A DNA stretch of 23,275 nucleotides, taken from an uncultured Prevotella sp. (GTDB taxonomy: Bacteria; Bacteroidota; Bacteroidia; Bacteroidales; Bacteroidaceae). Under the pieces are notes generated by a model, which worked only from the letters and a program-made list of their open reading frames with translations, ran no database searches and was not told the DNA's origin. The stretch's first letter is position 1. Each line of letters begins with the position of its first letter. Of this stretch, positions 1 through 8,888 are shown one piece after another. The DNA lies in NCBI GenBank assembly GCA_905202125.1, contig CAJKQX010000039.1:1-23275 (forward strand), in the 5' to 3' direction. The position numbers were made by a program, and so were the translations under genes.

Positions 1-308
1 GCAAGACGACAAATAGAAGCCCAAAACACGTGAACAGACAATACGATAACCATCAATCATGCTCATTGTCGGTCTAATGACCGATTGGGGCTTATTATCT
101 CTATGAATGCGAGCAGTCTCAAAATTGGTTTATCAGTACTAATGGTGGGTGAACCTTATGTATCCAATTATTTTCCTTATTTTCAACCCGTGCTTACGAT
201 ATGTGCATTTTTGGGGTGTTTATAATTACAAATCAAAAGTTTTTTCCGGGTGTTATCTTACATTATGTAGATTTGTCTTCAAAAGTAGATTTAAAGATAG
301 TTTTTGTG

Positions 309-339
309 TTTCGTTTTGATATCTAAAACGCTAATTTTG
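309..339 (+). promoter_or_regulatory. Predicted gltB promoter (Bacteroidetes sigma-ABfr type)
   Basis: TAATTTTG at 332-339 matches the TAnnTTTG -7 box. TTTC at 309-312 sits 19 bp upstream in place of TTTG. Transcription would begin near 346, leaving a leader of about 46 nt. The predicted start lies next to an inverted repeat, ATGTAA (348-353) and TTACAT (359-364), which could be an operator or a small RNA hairpin. Confidence 0.55.
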
Positions 340-369
340 TATCCAAAATGTAATTATTTTACATCGATA

Positions 370-379
370 CGCAAACTTA
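370..379 (+). promoter_or_regulatory. CGCAAACTTA leader motif before gltB
   Basis: The 10-mer CGCAAACTTA lies 14 bases before the gltB start codon, inside the predicted transcript leader. It matches 10 of the 11 bases of the word found twice before asnB and once in the glnA leader, always in the sense orientation. Whether it is a protein site, an RNA element or part of the A-rich translation start region cannot be told from sequence alone. Confidence 0.35.
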
Positions 380-392
380 ATGCAATTAAAAT

Positions 393-3300
393 ATGGTAAA
401 AGGATTGTATAATGCCGAGTACGAACACGATGCGTGTGGCGTAGGCATGGTAGTAAACATCCACGGAAACAAAAGTCACGAGTTGGTGGACAACGCTCTC
501 AAAGTGCTCGAGAATATGAGGCACCGTGGAGCCGAGGGAGCGGATAACAAGACCGGTGACGGTGCTGGAATAATGCTCCAGATACCACACGAGTTCATTC
601 TGTTGCAGGGCATACCCGTACCCGAGAAGGGAAAGTATGGCACAGGTCTGGTGTTCTTGCCTAAGGATGAGGCCGAACAGCAGCACATTCTGTCCGTGAT
701 GATAGAGGAGATAGAGCGTGAGGGCCTGTCGCTCATGCATCTGCGCAATGTTCCAACCAATCCCGACTGCCTGGGACGCGCCGCCCTCGACAGTGAACCG
801 GCGATAAAACAAGTCTTCGTTACCGGTGTGACCGACGACAAAGTGCCGATTTTCGAGCGTACCTTATATATAATACGCAAGCGCATCGAGAAACGCGTGG
901 CAAACAAAGATTTCTATGTTTGTTCGCTCTCGAGCCGTAACATAGTGTATAAGGGTATGCTCTCAAGCATGCAGGTGAGACAGTATTACCCTGACTTGAC
1001 CAACAACTATTTCACGAGCGGACTGGCTCTGGTCCATTCCCGTTTCTCCACAAACACATTTCCAACGTGGAGCCTCGCCCAGCCATTCAGATTGCTGGCA
1101 CACAACGGTGAAATCAATACCATACGAGGCAACCGCGGGTGGATGCAGGCGCGTGAGAGTGTGCTCGGTTCGGATGCTCTCGGCGATATCCGTGATCTGT
1201 CGCCGATAGTACAGCCCGGCATGAGCGACTCGGCAAGTCTGGACAATGTACTCGAGTTTTTCGTCATGAGCGGACTGTCCTTACCCCATGCCCTGAGTGT
1301 CATGGTGCCCGAGAGTTTCAACGATAAGAATCCCATATCAGAAGATCTCAAGGCGTTTTATGAATATCATTCCATCCTCATGGAACCCTGGGACGGTCCG
1401 GCTGCGCTGCTCTTCAGCGACGGACGTTATGCCGGTGGTATGCTCGACCGCAACGGACTTCGCCCCGCACGTTACACCATCACCAAGAACGACATGATGG
1501 TGGTTGCGTCCGAGGTGGGCGTTATGGATTTCGACCCGAGCGAGATTGCCGAGAAAGGACGCTTGCAACCGGGCAAGATATTGCTCATAGACACTCAGGA
1601 AGGACGCATATATTACGACGGAGAGATAAAGGAAAGATTGGCAGGCAAGCATCCATACCGCCAGTGGCTGTCAACAAACCGCATACAGCTGGAGAATCTC
1701 AAGAGCGGACGCAAGGTGCGCAACGATGTGGACAACCTTATGGCAAGAGAACTCATCTTCGGCTACGGTGCAGAGGATGTATCGGATACCATCGTGCCGA
1801 TGTGTGTCAACGGACAGGAACCCACAGCCGCGATGGGCAACGATACGCCGCTGGCCGTGGTGAGCGACCGTCCGCAGTTGCTGTTCAACTATTTCCGCCA
1901 GCAATTCGCTCAGGTTACAAATCCGGCCATCGACTCCATACGCGAGAACCTCGTCATGTCGCTTATCGAATATATCGGTAGGGTGGGTACGGGCATACTT
2001 AATCCCGGTGAGTCAAACTGCAAGATGGTGCGTCTGCCGCATCCGGTGCTGAACAACACTCAGCTGGACATCCTTTGCAATATCCGTTACAAGGGATTCA
2101 ATACCGTCAAGCTGCCTATTCTGTTTGACATCGAAAAGGGAGGCGACGGATTGCGCACAGCGTTGGACAACCTCTGCAAGGATGCGGAGAAGAGTGTGGA
2201 CGATGGCTACAACTATATTATTCTGACCGACCGCGATGTGGACAGCTCTCATGCAGCCATACCGAGTTTGCTTGCTGTCAGTGCTGTTCACCATTATCTT
2301 ATCTCTGTGGGCAAGCGTGTGCAGACGGCGCTTATCGTCGAGAGCGGCGAGATACGCGAGACCATGCATGCGGCACTGCTTCTCGGTTATGGAGCTTCTG
2401 CTCTCTGTCCCTACATGGCGTTCGCCATTATGGATGATCTCGTGAAGAAAGGCAAGATACAGGAAAACTACGAGACCGCAGAGGCAAATTACATTAAGGC
2501 AGTGAAGAAAGCACTGCTCAAGATTATGGCAAAAATGGGAATTTCGACCATACGTAGCTATCGTGGTGCGAAGATATTCGAGAGCATCGGCTTGTCAGAA
2601 AATCTGCTTAAGACATATTTCGGCACTGAGACGTCGACCATCGGTGGTATCGGTCTTGACAAGATAGCACAAGACGCGATAGCAAGAGTTCGGCTTGCCG
2701 ATGAAGTGACAAAACCGCAGGGCACCGCTCGTTCAATCAATGGCAACTCAGACTCTTCGTTCCTGCCCAACTACGGACTTTTCAGTTGGCGCAAAGACGG
2801 TATACACCATGCGTGGAACCCTGAGACCATCGCCACGTTGCAGCTTGCAACGCGTACGGGCAATTACATGAAATACAAGGAGTTTACACGTTTGGTAGAT
2901 GTGAAGGACAAACCTATCTTCATACGCGATTTTCTCGGATTCAAGCATAATCCCATTTCCATAGATAAGGTGGAACCCGTGGAGGAGATAGTCAAGCATT
3001 TTGTCACGGGAGCCATGAGCTTTGGTGCGCTCAGCAAGGAAGCTCATGAAGCTATCGCTCTTGCAATGAACAAGATTGGAGCCCGCTCGAATACGGGTGA
3101 AGGCGGTGAGGACAGCGAACGATTCACGGCTACACAAGACGGCATCTCCCTGTCGTCGAAGACAAAACAGGTGGCTTCGGGCCGTTTCGGCGTAACCACC
3201 GAATATCTTGTCAATGCCGAAGAGATACAGATTAAGGTGGCACAAGGAGCCAAACCGGGTGAAGGTGGTCAGCTGCCGGGCTTCAAGGTTAACGAGGTGA

Positions 3301-4889
3301 TTGCCCGCACACGCCACTCCATACCCGGCATCTCGCTCATTTCACCTCCACCTCATCATGACATTTACTCAATTGAGGACCTTGCCCAATTGATATTCGA
3401 CCTCAAGAATGTCAATCCACATGCGGCCGTCAGCGTCAAGCTCGTTGCCGAGAGTGGAGTGGGAACTATTGCGGCAGGCGTGGCAAAGGCAAAGGCCGAC
3501 CTTATCGTAATATCCGGAGCCGAAGGTGGTACGGGCGCAAGTCCTGCATCAAGTATGCGCTTTGCCGGTATATCACCCGAGATTGGTCTCAGCGAGGCCC
3601 AACAGACGCTCGTCAAGAACGGACTGCGCGGACAGGTGCGTCTTCAGGTGGACGGTCAGCTGAAGACGGGACGCGATGTGATACTCATGGCAATGCTTGG
3701 TGCCGAGGAGTTCTCCTTTGGTACGCTGGCGCTGATAGTTTTGGGTTGTGTGATGATGCGCAAGTGCAACCGCAACACATGTCCTATGGGTGTGGCAACA
3801 CAGAATCCCGAATTGCGTAAGTATTTCAGAGGACGCTACGAATATCTTGTCAATTATTTCACATTCCTTGCACAGGAGGTGCGCGAGTATCTGGCAGAAA
3901 TAGGATTTACAAGTCTCAACGACATTGTCGGCAGAACAGACCTTATCGAGACTCTCGGCGGTAAGGAGAACGGACTCGATTTCCGCCGTCTGCTTTATCG
4001 CGAAGACAATAGCAACGCCATACGTCATATAGCCGATATCCCGACAGATCTTGATGATGTGCTCGACCAAAGGATAATCCATTCTGCACAACGTGCCATA
4101 GACACCCAGGAGGAAGTAAATCTCGATTATGCCATAAAGAATACCGACCGTGCCGTGGGCGTCATGCTTAGCGGAGTGATAGCCGGCAAGTATGGTCAGG
4201 CAGGCCTGCCCGAGAATACGATCAACGTCAAGTTCAAAGGTTCGGCAGGTCAGAGCTTTGGCGCATTCCTCGTGAACGGCTTGAGTTTCAAACTCGAAGG
4301 CGAGTGCAACGACTATTTCGGAAAAGGTCTGAGCGGTGGACGCATATCCATCTTGCCACCCGTGCGCAGCAACTTTGCGGCCGAGGATAATATCATAGCC
4401 GGCAATACCGGACTTTATGGGGCTACGAGTGGTGAACTTTATGTCAACGGAAAGGTGGGCGAGCGTTTCGGTGTGCGCAACTCGGGAGCGATAGCCGTAA
4501 TCGAAGGCGCGGGCGATCACTGCTGCGAGTATATGACAGGCGGTCGTGTGGTTGTGCTCGGCGAGACCGGTCGCAACTTTGCAGCAGGTATGAGTGGCGG
4601 TGTGGCTTATGTCTGGGACAAGAACCACAATTTCGATTATTTCTGCAATATGGACATGGTTGAGATCAACCTCGTGGAGGACAGTCATTACCGCAAGGAG
4701 CTGCACGAGCTCATCCGTCAGCACTATCTTTACACCGGCTCGAAACTTGCACGAACAATGCTCGATGACTGGAATCGTTATGTTGAGGATTTCATACAGG
4801 TGGTACCAATCGAGTACAAACGTGTGCTCCAGGAAGAGCAGGTCAAAAAATTACAGAAGAAGATAGCTGATATGCAGAGAGATTATTAA
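393..4889 (+). CDS. gltB: Glutamate synthase large subunit (GltB)
   Basis: This is the large (alpha) subunit of NADPH-type GOGAT, 1498 residues and full length for the family. It converts 2-oxoglutarate plus glutamine to two glutamates. The predicted mature N-terminus is Cys15 (CGVGMV), so a 14-residue propeptide should be removed to expose the glutaminase nucleophile. The class II glutaminase domain covers about residues 15-430, followed by the central domain. The FMN-binding synthase barrel (about 850-1200) carries the 3Fe-4S cysteines C1119, C1125 and C1130 in CVMMRKCNRNTCPMG. The C-terminal GXGXG beta-helix follows (about 1250-1480). The ATG at 393 fits family starts, and gltD follows 93 bases after the stop. 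Identity is near certain. Confidence 0.98.
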   Translation: MVKGLYNAEYEHDACGVGMVVNIHGNKSHELVDNALKVLENMRHRGAEGADNKTGDGAGIMLQIPHEFILLQGIPVPEKGKYGTGLVFLPKDEAEQQHILSVMIEEIEREGLSLMHLRNVPTNPDCLGRAALDSEPAIKQVFVTGVTDDKVPIFERTLYIIRKRIEKRVANKDFYVCSLSSRNIVYKGMLSSMQVRQYYPDLTNNYFTSGLALVHSRFSTNTFPTWSLAQPFRLLAHNGEINTIRGNRGWMQARESVLGSDALGDIRDLSPIVQPGMSDSASLDNVLEFFVMSGLSLPHALSVMVPESFNDKNPISEDLKAFYEYHSILMEPWDGPAALLFSDGRYAGGMLDRNGLRPARYTITKNDMMVVASEVGVMDFDPSEIAEKGRLQPGKILLIDTQEGRIYYDGEIKERLAGKHPYRQWLSTNRIQLENLKSGRKVRNDVDNLMARELIFGYGAEDVSDTIVPMCVNGQEPTAAMGNDTPLAVVSDRPQLLFNYFRQQFAQVTNPAIDSIRENLVMSLIEYIGRVGTGILNPGESNCKMVRLPHPVLNNTQLDILCNIRYKGFNTVKLPILFDIEKGGDGLRTALDNLCKDAEKSVDDGYNYIILTDRDVDSSHAAIPSLLAVSAVHHYLISVGKRVQTALIVESGEIRETMHAALLLGYGASALCPYMAFAIMDDLVKKGKIQENYETAEANYIKAVKKALLKIMAKMGISTIRSYRGAKIFESIGLSENLLKTYFGTETSTIGGIGLDKIAQDAIARVRLADEVTKPQGTARSINGNSDSSFLPNYGLFSWRKDGIHHAWNPETIATLQLATRTGNYMKYKEFTRLVDVKDKPIFIRDFLGFKHNPISIDKVEPVEEIVKHFVTGAMSFGALSKEAHEAIALAMNKIGARSNTGEGGEDSERFTATQDGISLSSKTKQVASGRFGVTTEYLVNAEEIQIKVAQGAKPGEGGQLPGFKVNEVIARTRHSIPGISLISPPPHHDIYSIEDLAQLIFDLKNVNPHAAVSVKLVAESGVGTIAAGVAKAKADLIVISGAEGGTGASPASSMRFAGISPEIGLSEAQQTLVKNGLRGQVRLQVDGQLKTGRDVILMAMLGAEEFSFGTLALIVLGCVMMRKCNRNTCPMGVATQNPELRKYFRGRYEYLVNYFTFLAQEVREYLAEIGFTSLNDIVGRTDLIETLGGKENGLDFRRLLYREDNSNAIRHIADIPTDLDDVLDQRIIHSAQRAIDTQEEVNLDYAIKNTDRAVGVMLSGVIAGKYGQAGLPENTINVKFKGSAGQSFGAFLVNGLSFKLEGECNDYFGKGLSGGRISILPPVRSNFAAEDNIIAGNTGLYGATSGELYVNGKVGERFGVRNSGAIAVIEGAGDHCCEYMTGGRVVVLGETGRNFAAGMSGGVAYVWDKNHNFDYFCNMDMVEINLVEDSHYRKELHELIRQHYLYTGSKLARTMLDDWNRYVEDFIQVVPIEYKRVLQEEQVKKLQKKIADMQRDY

Positions 4890-4893
4890 TTGA

Positions 4894-4970
4894 AGCCCCT
4901 CCCCATCCCTCTTTGAGAGGGAGTGAGTAGTAAGATTGCATTACATTATTTGCGGGATAGGGCTGGGTAA
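4894..4970. repeat. G/C-tract inverted-repeat element between gltB and gltD
   Basis: Paired C-rich and G-rich tracts lie in this 93-base gap. CCCTC at 4907-4911 pairs with GAGGG at 4917-4921. AGCCC (4894-4898) and ATCCC (4905-4909) are complementary to GGGCT (4960-4964) and GGGAT (4954-4958). The layout resembles degenerate intergenic repeats common in Bacteroidales genomes, but that family assignment is from memory. It could form an RNA structure between two genes that need co-expression. Confidence 0.4.
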
Positions 4971-4982
4971 ATAAATATTTTT

Positions 4983-6320
4983 ATGGACAACGATTTTCTT
5001 ACAATACACCGCCAGGAGGCGGGATACAGACCGATACATGATAGAATTCATGATTTCGGTGAGGTGGAGCAGACGCTTAACAGTAAAGATCGCCGTATGC
5101 AAGCATCGCGTTGCATGGATTGCGGTGTGCCCTTCTGTCATTGGGCATGTCCGTTGGGCAATAAGGCTCCGGAATGGAATGCCGCTCTGAGCAAGGGCGA
5201 TTATGAGATGGCATACAAACTGCTTAATGCCACTAACGATTTCCCGGAGTTCACGGGACGCGTATGCCCGGCATTGTGCGAGAAGGCTTGTGTGCTCAAC
5301 CTTATGGCGCACGAGCCGACAACCAACCGTGAGAACGAGGCTGCTATCACCGAGGTGGCTTTCCGTGAGAACTATGTGAAACCGGCAGAACCGGTACGCA
5401 ACGGTCACACTGTGGCTGTCATCGGTGCCGGTCCGGCAGGATTGGTGGCGGCGAACCGACTCAACAGAATGGGTTATGCAGTGACTGTTTTTGATAAGAA
5501 CGAGAATGCCGGCGGACTGTTGCGTTATGGTATTCCTAATTTCAAACTTAACAAGGCCATCATCAATCGCCGCCTGAGCTTGCTTGAGCAGGAAGGTATC
5601 GTCTTCAAGTATAATCAGCAGATTGATCTCACGGCGTTGCCCGAAGGCTTTGATGCTTACGTCATAGCGACGGGTACGCCGACGGCACGTGACCTTAATG
5701 TACCAGGGCGCGAGCTGAAGGGTGTGCACTTGGCGCTCGAATTGTTGGCACAACAGAACCGTGTGCTTGCAGGGGCTGAGATCGCGAAGGATGACCTTGT
5801 GACCGCTCGTGGCAAAGATGTGCTTGTGATTGGCGGAGGCGATACGGGTAGCGACTGTATTGGAACGGCCCATCGACAGGGATGTCGCAGCGTCACACAG
5901 ATAGAAATTATGCCAAAACCGCCCGTTGGCCCCGATGACCCGAAAAATCCGTGGCCAAATTTTCCACGTACATTCAAGGTCACTTCAAGCCATGAGGAAG
6001 GATGTGAGCGCAGATGGAACATCAACACGCTTGAGTTTATTGGTAAGAATGGCCACTTGAAAGGTGTTAAAGTGCAGGAAATCACATGGAAACCGAATCC
6101 CGATGGTGGCCGACCGACAATGGAGCCGGTGGGAGAACCGGAGATTATAAAGTGCGAAATGGCATTGCTCGCAATGGGATTTCTCAAACCTGAGTATCCC
6201 CAGCTTGCTTTCAATGTCGTTGTTTGCGGTGATGCCGCAACGGGTGCGTCACTCGTCGTTCGCGCAATGGCCGGTGGAAAGAAAGCAGCCGAAGATGTTG
6301 ACAAAATGCTGAAAGGATAA
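4983..6320 (+). CDS. gltD: Glutamate synthase small subunit (GltD), short C-terminus
   Basis: This is the small (beta) subunit of glutamate synthase, which takes electrons from NADPH and passes them through FAD and Fe-S centres to GltB. The N-terminal Fe-S domain shows C44, C47, C52, C56 and then C95, C99, C103. An FAD-binding GAGPAG lies at 148-153 and a nucleotide-binding GGGDTG at 284-289. At 445 residues it is shorter than the roughly 450-490 usual. The segment between LLAMGF and VCGDAATGASLVV is only about 15 residues, against about 45 in E. coli GltD, so roughly 25-30 residues are absent with the frame kept. The final FAD-contact motif GDAATGASLVVRAM is intact. It lies directly after gltB and ends before a strong terminator. 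Confidence 0.96.
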   Translation: MDNDFLTIHRQEAGYRPIHDRIHDFGEVEQTLNSKDRRMQASRCMDCGVPFCHWACPLGNKAPEWNAALSKGDYEMAYKLLNATNDFPEFTGRVCPALCEKACVLNLMAHEPTTNRENEAAITEVAFRENYVKPAEPVRNGHTVAVIGAGPAGLVAANRLNRMGYAVTVFDKNENAGGLLRYGIPNFKLNKAIINRRLSLLEQEGIVFKYNQQIDLTALPEGFDAYVIATGTPTARDLNVPGRELKGVHLALELLAQQNRVLAGAEIAKDDLVTARGKDVLVIGGGDTGSDCIGTAHRQGCRSVTQIEIMPKPPVGPDDPKNPWPNFPRTFKVTSSHEEGCERRWNINTLEFIGKNGHLKGVKVQEITWKPNPDGGRPTMEPVGEPEIIKCEMALLAMGFLKPEYPQLAFNVVVCGDAATGASLVVRAMAGGKKAAEDVDKMLKG

Positions 6321-6349
6321 ATTTCATAGATATAATCGAAATGTGTTGG

Positions 6350-6406
6350 TCCTAATGCAATATGGGATGAAAAGATTTTTTCCATTCTATTTGCATTAGG
6401 ATTTTT
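6350..6406 (+). terminator. Terminator after gltD
   Basis: TCCTAATGCAA at 6350-6360 pairs perfectly with TTGCATTAGGA at 6391-6401. The 30-base interior can extend the stem with ATGG/CCAT and AAAA/TTTT, and TTTTT follows at 6402-6406. The T-run is on the plus side only, so it should stop gltBD transcription before the convergent glnA. Confidence 0.8.
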
Positions 6407-6443
6407 ATGTACATGTATACTGTACAATTCGTTTTCACGAACG

Positions 6444-6476
6444 AAAAACGGGAGATGGAATCGTTGCCATCTCCCG
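6444..6476 (-). terminator. Intrinsic terminator for glnA
   Basis: CGGGAGATGG at 6449-6458 and CCATCTCCCG at 6467-6476 form a perfect 10-bp stem with an 8-base loop. Read on the minus strand it is followed by TTTTT (6448-6444). It lies about 80 bases beyond the glnA stop. A second hairpin without a T-run, GAGGCTG/CAGCCTC (6526-6550), sits between it and the stop codon. Confidence 0.85.
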
Positions 6477-6558
6477 CTGCAAACTTAAACAACCGATAAA
6501 AGAAACAGATTGTCTAATGGGGTGGGAGGCTGCCCTTTCACGACAGCCTCTTATGTGT

Positions 6559-8748
6559 TTATCTCATGAAGAGTAGTTCGCGATACTTTGGCAGGGTCCA
6601 GAGTTCATCGCTGACAATAAGTTCAAGCTTGTCTATCTCGTAACGGATGGATTCCAATTTCGGAGCGACGGTGTCGTGATAAGCGATAGCCTTGTCGTGC
6701 TCGCTTTCAATCTTGTTTGCTACTTTGCGGGCATTTACAAGCTCTTCCACTCCAATCTCTATGCGTTGGGTGCGTTCGGCAATCTCCTTTATGATCTTGA
6801 CGTTGCGGGCTGTGAGTTTCTCGCCTTCCTCCCGACCGAAAATGTTGAACATGTTCTGCACGTTTTTGGCAAGCTGGCTCTGATAGTGTGTTGCCACCGG
6901 GATGATATGATTCATGGTGAGGTCGCCAAGCACACGAGCCTCGATCTGAATCTTCTTGGTGTAGGTCTCCCATTTCACCTCGTTACGTGCCTCAAGTTCG
7001 TTGCGTGTCATCACGTCCATGTCGCCAAACATCTTGACACTTGACTCATCGAGATAGCGCTCGAAGATTATCGGACAACTCTTCTCCACATCCAGACCGC
7101 GTCTTGTTGCCTCCTCAATCCATTCGTCAGAATATCCGTTGCCGTCGAAATGTATAGGCTTGCAGATCTTCACATCTTCACGGAGAATATCAATGATGGC
7201 AGACATCTTGTCTTCACCATTGGCTATGAGAGCATCTACACGTTTCTTGAAATTGGTGAGTGCTTCGGCAACTGCGGTGTTGAGTACTATCATGGCTGAT
7301 GCGCAGTTGGCCTCCGAACCGACAGCACGGAACTCGAAACGGTTGCCGGTGAATGCGAATGGTGATGTGCGGTTGCGGTCGGTATTGTCGATAAGCAGTT
7401 CGGGTATTTCGGGAATGTCCATTTTGAATCCCTGTTTGCCCTCTACTTTCATCATGGCATCCTTATCAGCCTTCTCGAGATGTTCAAGAAGATCGCTCAA
7501 CTGCTTACCGAGGAATGACGATATGATTGCTGGCGGAGCCTCATTGGCTCCAAGACGATGTGCGTTGGTGGCGCTCATGATTGAAGCCTTGATCAGTCCG
7601 TTGTGACGATAAACGGCCATGAGGGTCTCGACGATGAACACCATGAAACGAAGGTTGTCTTCAGGTGTCTTGCCCGGGCTATGAAGCAGAACGCCGGTAT
7701 CGGTGCTGAGTGACCAGTTGTTGTGCTTACCGGAACCGTTGATACCTGCGAATGGTTTCTCATGAAGCAACGCACGGAAACCGTGATGTCGTGCAACTCT
7801 CTTCATCAATGACATCAGAAGCATGTTATGGTCTACAGCGAGGTTTGTCTCCTCAAAGATTGGAGCGACCTCAAACTGGTTAGGAGCCACCTCGTTATGT
7901 CTTGTCTTGCATGGAATACCAAGCTCAAGAGCCTGGATTTCCAAATCTTTCATGAATGCCTGCACTCTCTCTGGGATAGTACCGAAGTAGTGGTCGTCCA
8001 TCTGCTGGTTCTTGGCAGAGTCGTGGCCCATCAGCGTACGTCCGGTGAGCATAAGGTCGGGACGTGCGGCGTAAAGTCCTTCGTCAACGAGAAAATACTC
8101 TTGTTCCCATCCGAGGTTTGAGTGCACCTTCTTTACTTCAGGATAGAAATAATGGCACACTTCCGTAGCGGCAACGTTGACAGCATGGAGTGCACGGAGC
8201 AATGGCGCCTTGTAGTCGAGAGCCTCTCCTGTGTATGATATGAAAACGGTTGGGATGCAAAGAGTGTCATCGATGATGAACACAGGCGATGTAGGGTCCC
8301 AGGCAGAGTAGCCACGAGCCTCGAAGGTGTTGCGGATACCTCCGGATGGGAATGAGCTGGCGTCAGGCTCCTGCTGAACGAGCAGTTTTCCTGAGAATTC
8401 CTCAATCATACCACCCTTGCCGTCATGCTCAATGAAGGCATCGTGCTTCTCCGCTGTACCCTCAGTAAGCGGTTGGAACCAGTGTGTGTAGTGAGTGACA
8501 CCATTCTCGTCAGCCCACTGTTTTATTCCTTTTGCCACAGCATCTGCAATGGATCTGTCAAGTCGTGTGCCGTTATCGATAACATCGATAAGTTTCTCGT
8601 ACACGTCACGAGGAAGATATTTGTACATCTTGGCACGGTTGAAGACATTCTTTCCGAAATACTCGGAAGGACGCTCGGAGGGCGTGATGACGTCAATTGG
8701 CTTTTTCTTGGCAGCCTCGGCTACTACTTCAAATCTTAAATTTGCCAT
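6559..8748 (-). CDS. glnA: Type III glutamine synthetase (GSIII, GlnN)
   Basis: This is an ATP-dependent glutamine synthetase that makes glutamine from glutamate and ammonia in the cytoplasm. At 729 residues it is the GSIII class typical of Bacteroidetes, not the roughly 470-residue GSI. Visible landmarks are GWEQEYFLVD at about 213-222 (metal-binding glutamates), RHNEVAPNQFE at 283-293, and FAGINGSGKHNNWSLS at about 333-348 (ATP/glutamate binding). The GSI adenylylation tyrosine region is not expected in this class. It has its own promoter and a 134-nt leader and is the last gene of the minus-strand run. With gltBD facing it, the GS/GOGAT cycle is complete in one place. Identity is near certain; the symbol could also be given as glnN. 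Confidence 0.97.
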   Translation of the reverse strand: MANLRFEVVAEAAKKKPIDVITPSERPSEYFGKNVFNRAKMYKYLPRDVYEKLIDVIDNGTRLDRSIADAVAKGIKQWADENGVTHYTHWFQPLTEGTAEKHDAFIEHDGKGGMIEEFSGKLLVQQEPDASSFPSGGIRNTFEARGYSAWDPTSPVFIIDDTLCIPTVFISYTGEALDYKAPLLRALHAVNVAATEVCHYFYPEVKKVHSNLGWEQEYFLVDEGLYAARPDLMLTGRTLMGHDSAKNQQMDDHYFGTIPERVQAFMKDLEIQALELGIPCKTRHNEVAPNQFEVAPIFEETNLAVDHNMLLMSLMKRVARHHGFRALLHEKPFAGINGSGKHNNWSLSTDTGVLLHSPGKTPEDNLRFMVFIVETLMAVYRHNGLIKASIMSATNAHRLGANEAPPAIISSFLGKQLSDLLEHLEKADKDAMMKVEGKQGFKMDIPEIPELLIDNTDRNRTSPFAFTGNRFEFRAVGSEANCASAMIVLNTAVAEALTNFKKRVDALIANGEDKMSAIIDILREDVKICKPIHFDGNGYSDEWIEEATRRGLDVEKSCPIIFERYLDESSVKMFGDMDVMTRNELEARNEVKWETYTKKIQIEARVLGDLTMNHIIPVATHYQSQLAKNVQNMFNIFGREEGEKLTARNVKIIKEIAERTQRIEIGVEELVNARKVANKIESEHDKAIAYHDTVAPKLESIRYEIDKLELIVSDELWTLPKYRELLFMR

Positions 8749-8882
8749 TTTCTTGAATCTTTTATTGTTTATTTATCTGTTTTCTTTTCTCTCAGGCGGA
8801 GATTCGATTAGTCTTTAATGACTTTATGTCATTTCCCAGACAGACCTCACATCCACCTTATTATACATTATGATTAAGTTTG
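8749..8882 (-). promoter_or_regulatory. glnA 5' leader with hairpin and 14-codon reading frame
   Basis: The predicted leader starts near 8882. It begins with the TCGCAAACTTA word (8885-8875) and then holds a small frame, ATG at 8868 to TAA at 8826-8824 (MYNKVDVRSVWEMT). The stop of that frame falls in the loop of a perfect 6-bp hairpin AATGAC-tttat-GTCATT (8817-8833). The peptide has no glutamine or glutamate run apart from one E, so an attenuation role is only a possibility. Confidence 0.3.
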
Positions 8883-8885
8883 CGA
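8875..8885 (-). promoter_or_regulatory. TCGCAAACTTA motif at the glnA transcription start
   Basis: On the minus strand TCGCAAACTTA begins 3 bases after the -7 box TAACTTTG. It therefore overlaps the predicted transcription start. The 11 bases are identical to both copies before asnB. At glnK the equivalent position after the -7 box reads CCGAAAGCTTA, a looser match. Confidence 0.4.
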
Positions 8886-8888
8886 GTG

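Larger units (their letters stand above)
1..392. other. Intergenic region upstream of gltB, no confident gene
   Basis: No convincing gene is seen here. A rightward frame is open from 34 to 225, with its first ATG at 103 giving 40 residues. A leftward frame is open from about 129 through the left edge. Neither has a recognisable motif or ribosome binding site. Small structures present are a 5-bp hairpin CGGTC-taat-GACCG at 70-83, a TACAT-t-ATGTA palindrome at 259-269, and a possible leftward -7 box (TACTTTTG on the minus strand) at 280-287. The last 90 bases hold the likely gltB promoter. Confidence 0.5.

Noticed and set aside
3573..4724. 383-codon open frame on the minus strand inside gltB
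   Set aside because: It lies fully antisense to a well-conserved gltB region. Its His/Thr/Cys-rich translation has no recognisable motif. Such long shadows arise from codon bias.
4941..5873. 310-codon minus-strand frame opposite gltD
   Set aside because: It is antisense to the conserved Fe-S and FAD domains of GltD, with no motif and no promoter.
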